Source: Defluviicoccus sp.
GTDB taxonomy: Bacteria > Pseudomonadota > Alphaproteobacteria > MPNO01
DNA length: 35,977 bases
Assembly (NCBI GenBank): GCA_028821395.1
Contig: JAPPGP010000008.1
Coordinates: forward strand, 1-35,977
Direction of reading: 5' to 3'
Below are positions 11,056 to 19,077 of this stretch, piece after piece; positions within the stretch are counted from its first letter, which is position 1, and each line of letters opens with the position of its first letter. The translations under genes and the position numbers were made by a program. The notes beneath the pieces were generated by a model. It made no database searches. It saw nothing but the letters and a program-made list of their open reading frames with translations, and had not been told where the DNA came from.

Positions 11056-12331
11056 ACCCGGCCTGACCCTCGCGCAGAAGATCCTGGCCCGCCGCTCCGG
11101 CGTCGCCCACCCCCGTCCCGGCGACATCGTGGAAGCAGTGCCGGATTTCTCCTACTCCCACGACTTCGCGGTCTACGCGATCGATGCGTTCGAACGCATG
11201 GGGGCGACCCGCGTGCTGCACCCGGACAGGGTCGCGATATGCCTCGATCACGTTGTGCCGGCCGACAATGCCCGCGATGCCAACAACCATGCCCGCATCC
11301 GCGCCTTCGCCAGGGCGCAGCGGCTGCGCCATTTCTTCGAAGGCGGCACCGGGATCTCCCACCAGGTGATGTTCGAGCGCGGCCTCGTCGTCCCGGGCAG
11401 CCTCGTGGTGGCAAGCGATTCCCACACGCCGTCGGGCGGCGCGCTCGGGGCGCTCGCGCTCGGTGTCGGCGAGACCGAGCTGGGCTTCGCATGGGCGACC
11501 GGAAGGCTGTGGGTCAAGGTCCCCGAGACCGTCCGCATCTGCCTCGAAGGTAGGTTGCCGCAAGGGGTTCATGCCAAGGACCTGATGCTTCACATGGTGG
11601 CAACGCTCGGCGTGCTGGGCGCGGTGTACGAGGTGCTGGAATATGCCGGTCCGGCCGCCCGGTCCCTGTCGCTCTCGGAACGCTTCACGCTGTGCAACAT
11701 GAGCGCCGAGCTCGGCGCCAAGAGCGGCGTTTTCCCGTGCGACGATACGACCCTGGATTTCCTGCGCGACCGGGCGCAGTTCGATTGCGAGCCCGTCCAA
11801 TCCGATCCGGACGCGGCCTATTCGCGCGAATTGACGATCGACCTGGCTGCGCTGGAGCCGATGGTCGCCCTGCCCGGGCGCGAGGATCGCGGCGTGAAGG
11901 TGGGCGAGGCGGCGGGGCGCAAGGTGGACCAGGTGTTCATCGGATCCTGCACCAATGCGCGGGCCGACGATCTGGCGATCGCCGCCGGAATCTTGCGCGG
12001 GCGGCGGGTGCATGAAGACGTGCGCCTGATCGTGGTCCCGGCTTCCCGCGCGGTGATGGCCGAAGCGGCCGGGACGGGCGATCTGCAAGTCCTGCTCGAG
12101 GCGGGGGCGACCTTCATGCCGAGCGGCTGCGCGGTCTGCGCGGGCGTGCACCAGGGCGTGCTCGCCGATGGCGAGCTCTGCCTCTCGACCAGCAACCGGA
12201 ACGGCCCGGGCCGCATGGGCAACAGGGAGGCGGAGATCGCCTTGTGCAGCCCCGCCACCGCCGCGGCCAGCGCGGTGACCGGAGTGGTAACCGACGCGCG
12301 CGAATTCGCGACGGCGCCGAGCCCGTCCTAG
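11048..12331 (+). CDS. LeuC/aconitase-type dehydratase large subunit
   Basis: A 427-residue [4Fe-4S] hydro-lyase subunit. Cluster ligands fit C301 (FIGSCTNARADDL) and C361/C364 (SGCAVCAGVHQG). Other superfamily motifs are DHVVPADN, EGGTGISHQVMFERG, SDSHTPSGGALGALALGVG and SNRNGPGRMGNREAEIALCS. The length matches the archaeal/bacterial LeuC2-HacA type of about 420 residues rather than the 465-470-residue LeuC of leucine synthesis. It probably forms a heterodimer with the overlapping small-subunit gene and catalyses a dehydration/hydration of a hydroxy-acid. The exact substrate cannot be read from sequence. Its TAG lies in the palindrome CTAG, which also supplies the stop of the opposing AhpD-like gene. 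Confidence 0.87.
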   Translation: MAEPGLTLAQKILARRSGVAHPRPGDIVEAVPDFSYSHDFAVYAIDAFERMGATRVLHPDRVAICLDHVVPADNARDANNHARIRAFARAQRLRHFFEGGTGISHQVMFERGLVVPGSLVVASDSHTPSGGALGALALGVGETELGFAWATGRLWVKVPETVRICLEGRLPQGVHAKDLMLHMVATLGVLGAVYEVLEYAGPAARSLSLSERFTLCNMSAELGAKSGVFPCDDTTLDFLRDRAQFDCEPVQSDPDAAYSRELTIDLAALEPMVALPGREDRGVKVGEAAGRKVDQVFIGSCTNARADDLAIAAGILRGRRVHEDVRLIVVPASRAVMAEAAGTGDLQVLLEAGATFMPSGCAVCAGVHQGVLADGELCLSTSNRNGPGRMGNREAEIALCSPATAAASAVTGVVTDAREFATAPSPS

Positions 12332-12924
12332 CGTCCGACGCTCTCGGCGTAGGTTGCCGAGGGCAGGTTCTCCTTCGGCCACTGGTCGCCGTTCTCGAAC
12401 GGCGCCACGCCCACCGCATGGCGCGCCATGCCCGATTCCAGCATCGCCATGGACACGATCTCGGCGATGCCCAGATCGTCGATGCCATGGTCGCGCAACG
12501 CCTGAAAGTCCCGGTCTTCCGTACCCTGGTTGAACGCGACCTTGCGGGCGAAGCGGAGCACGTCCTTCCACATCGGATCGAGCGTCGAGGCGTTCTCGAA
12601 GTCCATGCACGCCATCACCTCATCCATGCTCATGTCGAAGTGCCGGATCAGATGCGTCTGGTGGTTGTTGATGCAGCGCGGGCAATCCACCTCGGCCGCG
12701 CAGACCAGCGAGATCGCGTTGAGCAGCGGCTTGGGGAGCGAGCCCGGGGTGGTTTGCAGCCGCTTGGTCAGCGTCCACCATCCCCTCAAGAGCTCGATGT
12801 CTAGGGCGAAGAACCCCCAGGTGGGCGTGAGGAAGTTCGCGCCCTTGGTGGCGCGGATGTCGTCGAAGATCTCCGCGACCTCGTCGTCGGCGAAATCGGG
12901 CTGGACGAGCCTGACCTTTTCCAT
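12328..12924 (-). CDS. AhpD-like / carboxymuconolactone decarboxylase family protein
   Basis: A 198-residue all-helical protein with the AhpD-type redox motif E-V-D-C-P-R-C-I-N-N-H (E78, C81, C84, H88). That motif supports a peroxidase or disulfide-reductase activity in the CMD superfamily, but the substrate is unknown. The start at ATG 12924 has a clear GGAGG 5 nt upstream; the longer frame includes 24 unlikely residues. It follows cobS on the same strand after 112 nt and converges on the LeuC-like gene with a 4-nt overlap. The position could mean a link to the dehydratase or simply insertion in the locus. No signal peptide is visible. Confidence 0.83.
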   Translation of the reverse strand: MEKVRLVQPDFADDEVAEIFDDIRATKGANFLTPTWGFFALDIELLRGWWTLTKRLQTTPGSLPKPLLNAISLVCAAEVDCPRCINNHQTHLIRHFDMSMDEVMACMDFENASTLDPMWKDVLRFARKVAFNQGTEDRDFQALRDHGIDDLGIAEIVSMAMLESGMARHAVGVAPFENGDQWPKENLPSATYAESVGR

Positions 12925-13036
12925 GGATCCCTCCGGCGCCGTGCGGCGGCCCGCCCGCCGCGTCCCTCCTTGGAGCGCAGTGTAGCGCCACCACACGCCG
13001 CCCGCGAGCGGGCGAGCCTCGCCTGACCTACACCGG

Positions 13037-13798
13037 CTAGACGCAGGCCACCAGCCCGAGGCAGGCGCCGATCTCGCTCGCCTGCTGGGTCGCGCCCAGG
13101 CAGTCGCCGGTATAGCCGCCGAGCTTGCGCTGGAACGCCGCCCGGATCGCGAGATGGCCGAGCGCGAGCCCGGCGAGGGCGCCCAGCATCGCCGCGGGCC
13201 CCGTCACGGCCCCCACCAGGGCGAGACAGGCAAGCGCGGTCGCCCCGGCGACGGCGTGCGAGGCGGGCGAGACCGGGCCCGCGACCGGGCTCGCCGTGCC
13301 GGAGTCGCGGACATAGCGCGCGGTGGCGATCGCGAGCACGATGCTCCACCGGCTCAGCCCGTGCGCGGCGACCAGGATCGCGGCGCCGGTCCACAGGGGG
13401 AGGGCGGCCAGCGCGAAGACCTTGGCGGCGGTGGCGAGGATCAGGGCGAGCACGCCGTAGGTGCCGATGCGGCTGTCGCGCATGATCTCGAGCGCGCGTT
13501 CGGCCGTCCGCCCGCCGCCGATCCCGTCCGCCGTGTCGGCGAGACCGTCCTCGTGCAGCGCGCCGGTGGCGAGCGCGGTGGCGGCGACCGCGAAGATTGC
13601 GGCGAGCGGCGCGCCCAGCGGGGCGTGCGCGGCGGCGAAGGCCACCGCGCCCACGAGCCCGACTAGGACCCCGACGAACGGGTAGTAGCGGACCGAGGCG
13701 GGTCCGATGGGGGACGCATGGTCGATCGCCCGCGCCGCCGGGATGCGGGTCAGCATCCGGCAGGCGAGCAGGAGCAGGCGCCATTCCCGGGCGAGCAT
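13037..13798 (-). CDS. cobS: Adenosylcobinamide-GDP ribazoletransferase CobS (cobalamin synthase)
   Basis: A 253-residue polytopic membrane enzyme that joins adenosylcobinamide-GDP and alpha-ribazole(-phosphate), the last step of nucleotide-loop assembly. The metal-binding motif HEDGLADTADG (82-92) is present. So is the C-terminal GGYTGDCLGATQQASEI motif, which is followed by the last hydrophobic stretch. Long Ala/Leu/Val-rich segments fit the known membrane topology. The start is ATG 13798, 16 nt after cobT. The name follows the enterobacterial convention; in Pseudomonas denitrificans this enzyme is CobV and CobS is a chelatase subunit. Confidence 0.95.
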   Translation of the reverse strand: MLAREWRLLLLACRMLTRIPAARAIDHASPIGPASVRYYPFVGVLVGLVGAVAFAAAHAPLGAPLAAIFAVAATALATGALHEDGLADTADGIGGGRTAERALEIMRDSRIGTYGVLALILATAAKVFALAALPLWTGAAILVAAHGLSRWSIVLAIATARYVRDSGTASPVAGPVSPASHAVAGATALACLALVGAVTGPAAMLGALAGLALGHLAIRAAFQRKLGGYTGDCLGATQQASEIGACLGLVACV

Positions 13799-13814
13799 CG
13801 CCGGGGCCGGGGCG

Positions 13815-14840
13815 TCAGGCCGGCCCGCTGACGCCGGCGCTCTCGAAGCTCGCCATGTCGGTCAGCATCGCCGATGCGGCGCGGACGATGGGCCACGCGA
13901 GCAGCGCCCCGGTGCCCTCGCCGAGGCGCATCTCGAGATCGAGCACCGGGCGGGCTCCCAGAACCTCGAGCAGTGTCGTGTGACCCGCCTCGGCGGAACG
14001 GTGCGCGTAGAGCAGCGCGCGTTCCACCGCCGGTTCCATGTGGAGCGCGGCCAGCGCTGCCACGCTGGAGATGAACCCGTCGACCAGCACCGGCCGGTTC
14101 GACCTGGCCCCCTCAATCATCGCCCCGGTCATCATCACGATCTCGAAACCGCCATACTCCGCGAGCGCCCTGGCGGCGCAAAGCCTCCGCGCGGTGCGCG
14201 CGGCGGCTTCTTCCAGCACGGCGCGTTTGCGGGCGACACCCTTCTCGTCGAGACCGGTTCCACGGCCCACCAGCCTGGCAAGCGACAGGTCGAGGAGCTT
14301 GTGTGCGACAAGGCTCGCCGCCGACGTGTTGCCGATACCCATCTCGCCGAAACAGAGCACGTCGGTCCCGCACTCGGCCGCCAGCGCCGCGCCCGCCCGC
14401 AGCGCCTCGTCGAGCTGGGCTTCGGTCATGGCGGGCTCCAGCCGGCTGTTTCGCGTGCCGGCGCCGATTCGGCGCGACAGGATATCCGGATGGGCGATCG
14501 GCTCGCCGGCCACGCCCGCATCCACCACCTGAACCGACGCGCCGACCGCGTCCGCGAAGACGTTCGCCGCCGCGCCGCCGTGCAGGAAATTCAGCACCAT
14601 CTGACGGGTCACCGCCTGCGGGTAGACCGAAACGCCCTCGGCAGCGATGCCGTGATCGGCGGCGAAGATGGTGAGCGCGCAGGTCTCCAGGCGCGGCGCC
14701 GTTTTCCCCGTCGCGCGGGCAATTTGCAGCGCCAGCGACTCGACCAGCCCCAGGGCGCCCACGGGCTTGGTCTTGCTCTCGATCAGGGCCAGGACGGTCC
14801 TGCCGAAATCCGGCGGAAGATCCGCGTTCCGCCCCGTCAT
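13815..14840 (-). CDS. cobT: Nicotinate-nucleotide-dimethylbenzimidazole phosphoribosyltransferase CobT
   Basis: A 341-residue enzyme that activates the lower-ligand base to alpha-ribazole-phosphate. Motifs include KTKPVGALG at about 24-32, FAADHGIAAEGVSVYPQAVT, NFLHGGAAANVFA, DAGVAGEPIAHP and CFGEMGIGNTSAASL. The C-terminal RLGEGTGALLAWPIVRAA carries the Glu corresponding to the catalytic base in the Salmonella enzyme. The start chosen is ATG 14840 (MTGRNADLPPDF); the open frame continues upstream into the neighbouring gene's sequence in another frame. It is transcribed with cobS, 16 nt downstream, and after a deoxyribosyltransferase-like gene 26 nt upstream. The same enzyme is called CobU in P. 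denitrificans. Confidence 0.95.
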   Translation of the reverse strand: MTGRNADLPPDFGRTVLALIESKTKPVGALGLVESLALQIARATGKTAPRLETCALTIFAADHGIAAEGVSVYPQAVTRQMVLNFLHGGAAANVFADAVGASVQVVDAGVAGEPIAHPDILSRRIGAGTRNSRLEPAMTEAQLDEALRAGAALAAECGTDVLCFGEMGIGNTSAASLVAHKLLDLSLARLVGRGTGLDEKGVARKRAVLEEAAARTARRLCAARALAEYGGFEIVMMTGAMIEGARSNRPVLVDGFISSVAALAALHMEPAVERALLYAHRSAEAGHTTLLEVLGARPVLDLEMRLGEGTGALLAWPIVRAASAMLTDMASFESAGVSGPA

Positions 14841-14866
14841 GGCGCTCGCCCGCCCGGCATCCGCGT

Positions 14867-15343
14867 TCACCCCGCCGCGTCGTCCAGCCAGCGCGCGAGC
14901 GCCTTGCCGGGATCGGCGATCTCCTCGACCGAGCCGTACCACCAGTTCTCCCAGCCGGTCTCGGGCAGGCCGGTGAACAGCATCAGGTTGAGGGGGTAGG
15001 CCTCGCTGTCGGTGGAGCGGCGGAAATCGTCGCGGAACAGGAACACCGGCTTCTCCCAGGCGATCGCCATGCCGAGCTCGACCATCACCCCCTCGTCCGG
15101 CGGGCAGCCGTTGACCACCGCGAACAGTCCGTCGGCGTCGCGCACGTCGCGCAGATCCGCCTGGCCGATCCTGTAAGCCCAGCCGGGGCCCGCCCGGTCG
15201 ATCTGGTTGTTGCGCTCGAACGGCTCCCAAATCTCGGCGCCCAACGCCTCCAGCGCCGCCTTCAGCTCGCGCAGCGGCCCGCGGCTCTGCTGCGCCGAGA
15301 ACCCGTAGGGGTTCGCGAGATAGAGAGTCTTGCTCGCCGCCAT
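14867..15343 (-). CDS. Nucleoside 2-deoxyribosyltransferase-like protein
   Basis: A 158-residue protein of the nucleoside 2-deoxyribosyltransferase / DNPH1-like fold. It starts with LYLANPYGFSAQQ (the GP/NP-type N-terminal beta-strand and loop) and carries DLRDVRDADGLFAVVNGCPP. The active-site-like PPDEGVMVELGMAIAWEKPV contains the conserved Glu in the GxxxELG context. Known members cleave or transfer 2-deoxyribose between bases. The start is ATG 15343. It is the first gene of a likely operon with cobT and cobS. That context suggests nucleotide or base salvage near lower-ligand synthesis, but this is only an inference. Confidence 0.82.
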   Translation of the reverse strand: MAASKTLYLANPYGFSAQQSRGPLRELKAALEALGAEIWEPFERNNQIDRAGPGWAYRIGQADLRDVRDADGLFAVVNGCPPDEGVMVELGMAIAWEKPVFLFRDDFRRSTDSEAYPLNLMLFTGLPETGWENWWYGSVEEIADPGKALARWLDDAAG

Positions 15344-15437
15344 CACCGCCCGCCTCCCGGCCGGGCCGGGCACAGCGTCGGGCGGCGCGAGGCGGGTGTC
15401 AACGCCACCGGCCGGCCCGACGCCGTCGAGGTTCGCA

Positions 15438-16880
15438 TCACTCCGGCTGCTCGCCCGGCACCGGCGTCGCCCCGGGCGTGCCGGTCCTGAATGCGGCCTC
15501 GGGGCCGCCGAAGCGGGCGGTGAGCGCGTTCTGGTCGTCCTTGGCGCGGCGGTCGACGCGCTCGGGATCGCAGACGGCGCGGAGGATCGCCTCGTATTCC
15601 GCGACCGCGACGGGGTCCGTGGCGGCGAGGTCGGTCGTCTCCTCCGGATCGTCCGCGAGGTCGAACAGCTCCGGCTCGTAGCCGACATAATGGATCAGCT
15701 TCCTCGTCCCCCGCCGCACCATGAAGGCGGCGCTCGGCGAGGCCGCGGCGTGGTATTCGCTGAACGCGACGCGCTCCCCGTCGTAGGGCGCGGCGGCGAT
15801 ATCGAACCACGACCGGCCCGGCAGCGCCGCCTCCTCGCCAGTCGGGGCGAGCCCCGCGGCGGCGAGCACGCTCGGATAGGCGTCGAGCAGCGAGACCGGG
15901 GTGTCGCAGACCGCGCCCGCCGCGATGCCGGGCCCGGCGAGGATCAGCGGGATCCCCACCGATTCCTCGTACATGTTGGACTTGCCCCAGAGCCCGCGCG
16001 CGCCGACATTGTCGCCGTGATCGCTGGTGTAGACGATCCGGGTGGTCGCGCCGAGCCCGACCGCCTCCAGCGTCTCCAGCACCTCGCCGATCAGCGCGTC
16101 CACATAGGTGCAGAGGCCGAAATAGGCCGCCACCGCCATCAGCCGCTCTTCCTCCGTCAATTTGCGGTCGACCTGCTGGAAATCGTCCATGCGCTGCAGC
16201 CAGGGGTGGCGGACATAGCCCGCCGCCGGGTCGAGCTTGCGCGCGGGCAGGCGGTCGAGCGGGTAGAGGTCGTAGTACTCCCCGGGCACCACCAGCGGGA
16301 AGTGCGGCGCGACGAAGCCGAGATAGAGCACCCAGGGCTTCTCGTCCCGCGCCGCGGCGTCGGCGAGCCACGCCTTCGCCCGGTCGGCGATCAGCCGGTC
16401 GTAGCGATTGTAGCTCGACTCGCCTGGCCCGATCCGGTTCAGCATCTTCGCCGGGCGCGAAGGCGGCAGCGGGTCGCGGACCGAGCCCCAGACCTGGCCG
16501 ATGCCGTCCATCACGTGCATCGGCTCGATCTCGCGGCCGAACCCGGAATCGATGTCGGCGCCGCGGTAGTGCAGCTTGCCGATCGCCTCGACCCGGTGCC
16601 CCTCGCGCCGCAGCCGGTGGCACCAGCTCGGGACGGCCCCGTCATAGGGGTGGGCGTTGTCCCAGTAGCGCGTCTCGTGGACCTGGCGGCCGGTGGCGAA
16701 GGCGGCGCGCGCCGGGATGCAGATCGGCGAGTTGGTGTAGGCGGCGGAAAACCGCGTGCCGCGCTCGGCCAGGAGGTCGAGACTGGGCGTCCGCACCATG
16801 TGGTGGCCGTAGCAGCCCAGCATCTTCGGGTTGTGCTCGTCGGACATGATGAACAGGAGGTTCTGGCCGTCCGGTGCCAT
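15438..16880 (-). CDS. Type I (formylglycine) sulfatase, probably cytoplasmic
   Basis: A 480-residue alkaline-phosphatase-superfamily sulfatase. The nucleophile motif C-I-P-A-R (C54-R58 in NSPICIPARAAFATG) would be oxidised to formylglycine. Metal-binding segments are SDEHN near residue 13-17 and YTSDHGDNVGARGLWGKSNM. LFIMSDEHNP at the extreme N-terminus leaves no room for a signal peptide, so action in the cytoplasm on imported substrate is likely. The overall look resembles choline-sulfatase-type enzymes, but the substrate is not determinable; a phosphonate or phosphate monoesterase cannot be fully excluded. The start is ATG 16880, 1 nt after the tctA stop, making it the last gene of tctCBA-sulfatase. 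Upstream in-frame residues belong to the tctA overlap. Confidence 0.9.
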   Translation of the reverse strand: MAPDGQNLLFIMSDEHNPKMLGCYGHHMVRTPSLDLLAERGTRFSAAYTNSPICIPARAAFATGRQVHETRYWDNAHPYDGAVPSWCHRLRREGHRVEAIGKLHYRGADIDSGFGREIEPMHVMDGIGQVWGSVRDPLPPSRPAKMLNRIGPGESSYNRYDRLIADRAKAWLADAAARDEKPWVLYLGFVAPHFPLVVPGEYYDLYPLDRLPARKLDPAAGYVRHPWLQRMDDFQQVDRKLTEEERLMAVAAYFGLCTYVDALIGEVLETLEAVGLGATTRIVYTSDHGDNVGARGLWGKSNMYEESVGIPLILAGPGIAAGAVCDTPVSLLDAYPSVLAAAGLAPTGEEAALPGRSWFDIAAAPYDGERVAFSEYHAAASPSAAFMVRRGTRKLIHYVGYEPELFDLADDPEETTDLAATDPVAVAEYEAILRAVCDPERVDRRAKDDQNALTARFGGPEAAFRTGTPGATPVPGEQPE

Positions 16881-16881
16881 G

Positions 16882-18471
16882 TCAGCTTCCTTTCCCAGCC
16901 CCGCCGTCGCGGCCGCGGGCGAAGAACACGACGACGAGCGCGGCGAGCGCCATGAAGGCAATCGAGATCGGGCTCGAAAACAGGAACCACGGATCGGCCC
17001 CTGTCGCCGAGAACGCCTGGCGCAACGCCTCCTCCAGATTGTTGGCGAGGATGAAGGCGATCACGAAAGGGAGGACCGAGAAGCGGAGCCTGCGCATCAG
17101 ATAGCCGACCAGGCCGAAGAACAGCGTCACATAGATCGACAGCATCTCCGGCTGCTGCGCGTAGATCGCGGTGAGCGTCAGCAGCAGCACGATTGGCAAG
17201 AGGCGCTGCTTGGGGATGCGGACCATGATCCCCATCGACCGCATGAACGCGCCGCCCACGGTCCAGTTGAGCAGGTTGGCGAAAACCATGGCGGTGAACA
17301 GGCCGAAGGCAATGACCATCTCGCTGTTAACCTGGTCGGGCGTCAGGCGGAACACCGCCGGGCCGGGGTTGAAGCCGCTGATGGTCTCGGTCGCGAGGAT
17401 GATGAACACCGCGGCGACGTTGCCGGGGATGCCGAGCGAAAGGACGGGGATCAGATTGGCGCCGGAGACCGCGCTGTTCGCCGCCTCGGTGGCCGCGACC
17501 CCCTCGGGCGCGCCGTCTCCGAAGCGCACCTCGCCCCGGTGCAGCCTGCGCCCCGTCGCGTAGCCGAGCGTCGCGGCGAGTGTCGAGCCGATTCCGGGGA
17601 GCGCGCCCACCATCGTGCCGATACCGGCCGAAAGACCGACGAAGGGCACGATACGCCGGATGTCGCGGAGCCTGAGCCGGTTGTCGCCGGACCCAGCCGG
17701 AGCGGAAATGGCATCGGTCGCGCGCTTCTCGCGCCACATGTCCTCCAGCGCCGCGAACACCTCGCCCAGGATCAGCACGCCCAGCACCACGCTGATCAGC
17801 GGCAGCCCGCCGGCCAGCGCGTCCGAGCCAAGCGAGAGCCGCGGATGGTGGTCCTCCCCGGTGCCGATGAAGGCCACGAACATGCCGAACAGGGCGGCAA
17901 GGATGCCCTTCCAGACCGAATCCCCTACCACCGCGGAGATGAAGGCGAGCGACAGGATGATCAGCGCCGCCTTCTCCGGGAAGCCGAGATAGGCCTCGAC
18001 GGTGATCGCGAGGAAGGGCGCGCAGGTGAACAGCACGATGTCGGAGAACGTGTCGCCCGAGGCGGACGAGAAATGGGCGATGCGAAGGGCCTTGCCGGCC
18101 TCGCCCTTCCGGGTCATGGGGAACCCGTCGAGCGTGGTCATCAGCGAATCCGGCGTTCCCGGCGTGTTGAACAGGATCGCCGGCACCGCGCCGCCCACCG
18201 TCGCCCCCTTCATGATGCCGATCAGGAAGCCGAGAACGGGAAGCAGCGCGTCCGGGTTGAAGCCGAAGACGGTGATCAGGATCGGCAGCGAGATCGCCAT
18301 GGCGAACGGCCCGCCGAGACCGGGCGTCGCCCCGACCACGATTCCGCCAAGGAAGCCGAGCACCACCATGACCACGGTGATCGAGAGCGGCAGCCCGAAG
18401 ACGGTCGCGACCGGGGCTTCGGTGAACACCGCGACGACGCCGAGCCAGACATGGTCGAGAATCCCCATCAC
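16882..18471 (-). CDS. tctA: Tripartite tricarboxylate transporter large permease TctA
   Basis: About 528 residues of polytopic membrane protein. The family motif GATPGLGGPFAMAISLPIL is near residue 48, and a second related repeat is GALPGIGSTLAATLGYATG. FNTPGTPDSLMTTLDGFPM and the C-terminal IAFILANNLEEALRQA also fit. TctA with TctB forms the secondary, ion-driven permease that accepts substrate from the periplasmic TctC. The start may be GTG 18471 or, more likely, ATG 18468, whose A overlaps the tctB TGA (TGATG). It lies between tctB and the sulfatase gene, so the imported anion may be a sulfate ester rather than a tricarboxylate. Confidence 0.94.
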   Translation of the reverse strand: MMGILDHVWLGVVAVFTEAPVATVFGLPLSITVVMVVLGFLGGIVVGATPGLGGPFAMAISLPILITVFGFNPDALLPVLGFLIGIMKGATVGGAVPAILFNTPGTPDSLMTTLDGFPMTRKGEAGKALRIAHFSSASGDTFSDIVLFTCAPFLAITVEAYLGFPEKAALIILSLAFISAVVGDSVWKGILAALFGMFVAFIGTGEDHHPRLSLGSDALAGGLPLISVVLGVLILGEVFAALEDMWREKRATDAISAPAGSGDNRLRLRDIRRIVPFVGLSAGIGTMVGALPGIGSTLAATLGYATGRRLHRGEVRFGDGAPEGVAATEAANSAVSGANLIPVLSLGIPGNVAAVFIILATETISGFNPGPAVFRLTPDQVNSEMVIAFGLFTAMVFANLLNWTVGGAFMRSMGIMVRIPKQRLLPIVLLLTLTAIYAQQPEMLSIYVTLFFGLVGYLMRRLRFSVLPFVIAFILANNLEEALRQAFSATGADPWFLFSSPISIAFMALAALVVVFFARGRDGGAGKGS

Positions 18472-19037
18472 TGGTCGCCGTTGGGCGGCAGCAGGAGGTC
18501 GTCGAACGGCAGGTCGTAGAGGACGATGAGAACCAGCGTCGCCAGCACCGCCGCGACCGCCGCGCTGCGGGTCAATCGCTGCTCGACGACGGCGATCGCG
18601 CCCGCCACCATCGCGGCGCCGCCCAGCAGATAGCCGAGATACTTGTAGGGCACGGTGTCGCGCAGCTCCCGGTAGCTGCCGACGGCGCCGCCGAGCGCGT
18701 CGATCGCATCGACGGCGAGCGGCCCCGTGTAGCTCATCAAGACGAGCCCGACGGCGATCGCGGCCGCGAAGCGGGCAACGAACGCTAGGCTCTGCCGGTC
18801 GAATGCCGCCGCTTCGCGGCGGGGTTTCAGGATCGCGGTGACCGCCAGCAGGGCAGCCGCGATGAGCATGCCGATGGCGGCGGCGGTGGGCGCCATCGCA
18901 TCGCCGATGACGGTGCGGCGCCGGAAGGTCTCGACGACGCCGCTCTCCACGTCGGCCGGGATCCAGACCCCCAGGGTCGCGAGGGCGAACGCGGCGACGG
19001 CCGCCGCGATGCCCAGCGACCGGGGATCGATGCGCAT
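18468..19037 (-). CDS. tctB: Tripartite tricarboxylate transporter small permease TctB
   Basis: A 189-residue membrane protein with about four hydrophobic segments: residues about 8-26, about 52-68, a segment near FAAAIAVGLVLMSY, and C-terminal AAVAAVLATLVLIVLYDLPF. The ending LYDLPFDDLLLPPNGDQ is like other TctB proteins that end in a short hydrophilic tail. TctB sequences are poorly conserved, so the call rests on length, topology and its place between tctC and tctA. It is coupled to tctA by a 1-nt TGATG overlap. Confidence 0.88.
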   Translation of the reverse strand: MRIDPRSLGIAAAVAAFALATLGVWIPADVESGVVETFRRRTVIGDAMAPTAAAIGMLIAAALLAVTAILKPRREAAAFDRQSLAFVARFAAAIAVGLVLMSYTGPLAVDAIDALGGAVGSYRELRDTVPYKYLGYLLGGAAMVAGAIAVVEQRLTRSAAVAAVLATLVLIVLYDLPFDDLLLPPNGDQ

Positions 19038-19077
19038 CCCGGTCCCGGCGGCCGGGTGCAGCCCCGGGCAGGTCCGC

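Noticed and set aside
10543-12331. Calling the pair leuD-leuC of leucine synthesis
   Set aside because: The small-subunit loop is atypical, the large subunit is of the short LeuC2/HacA length and no other leu gene is near.
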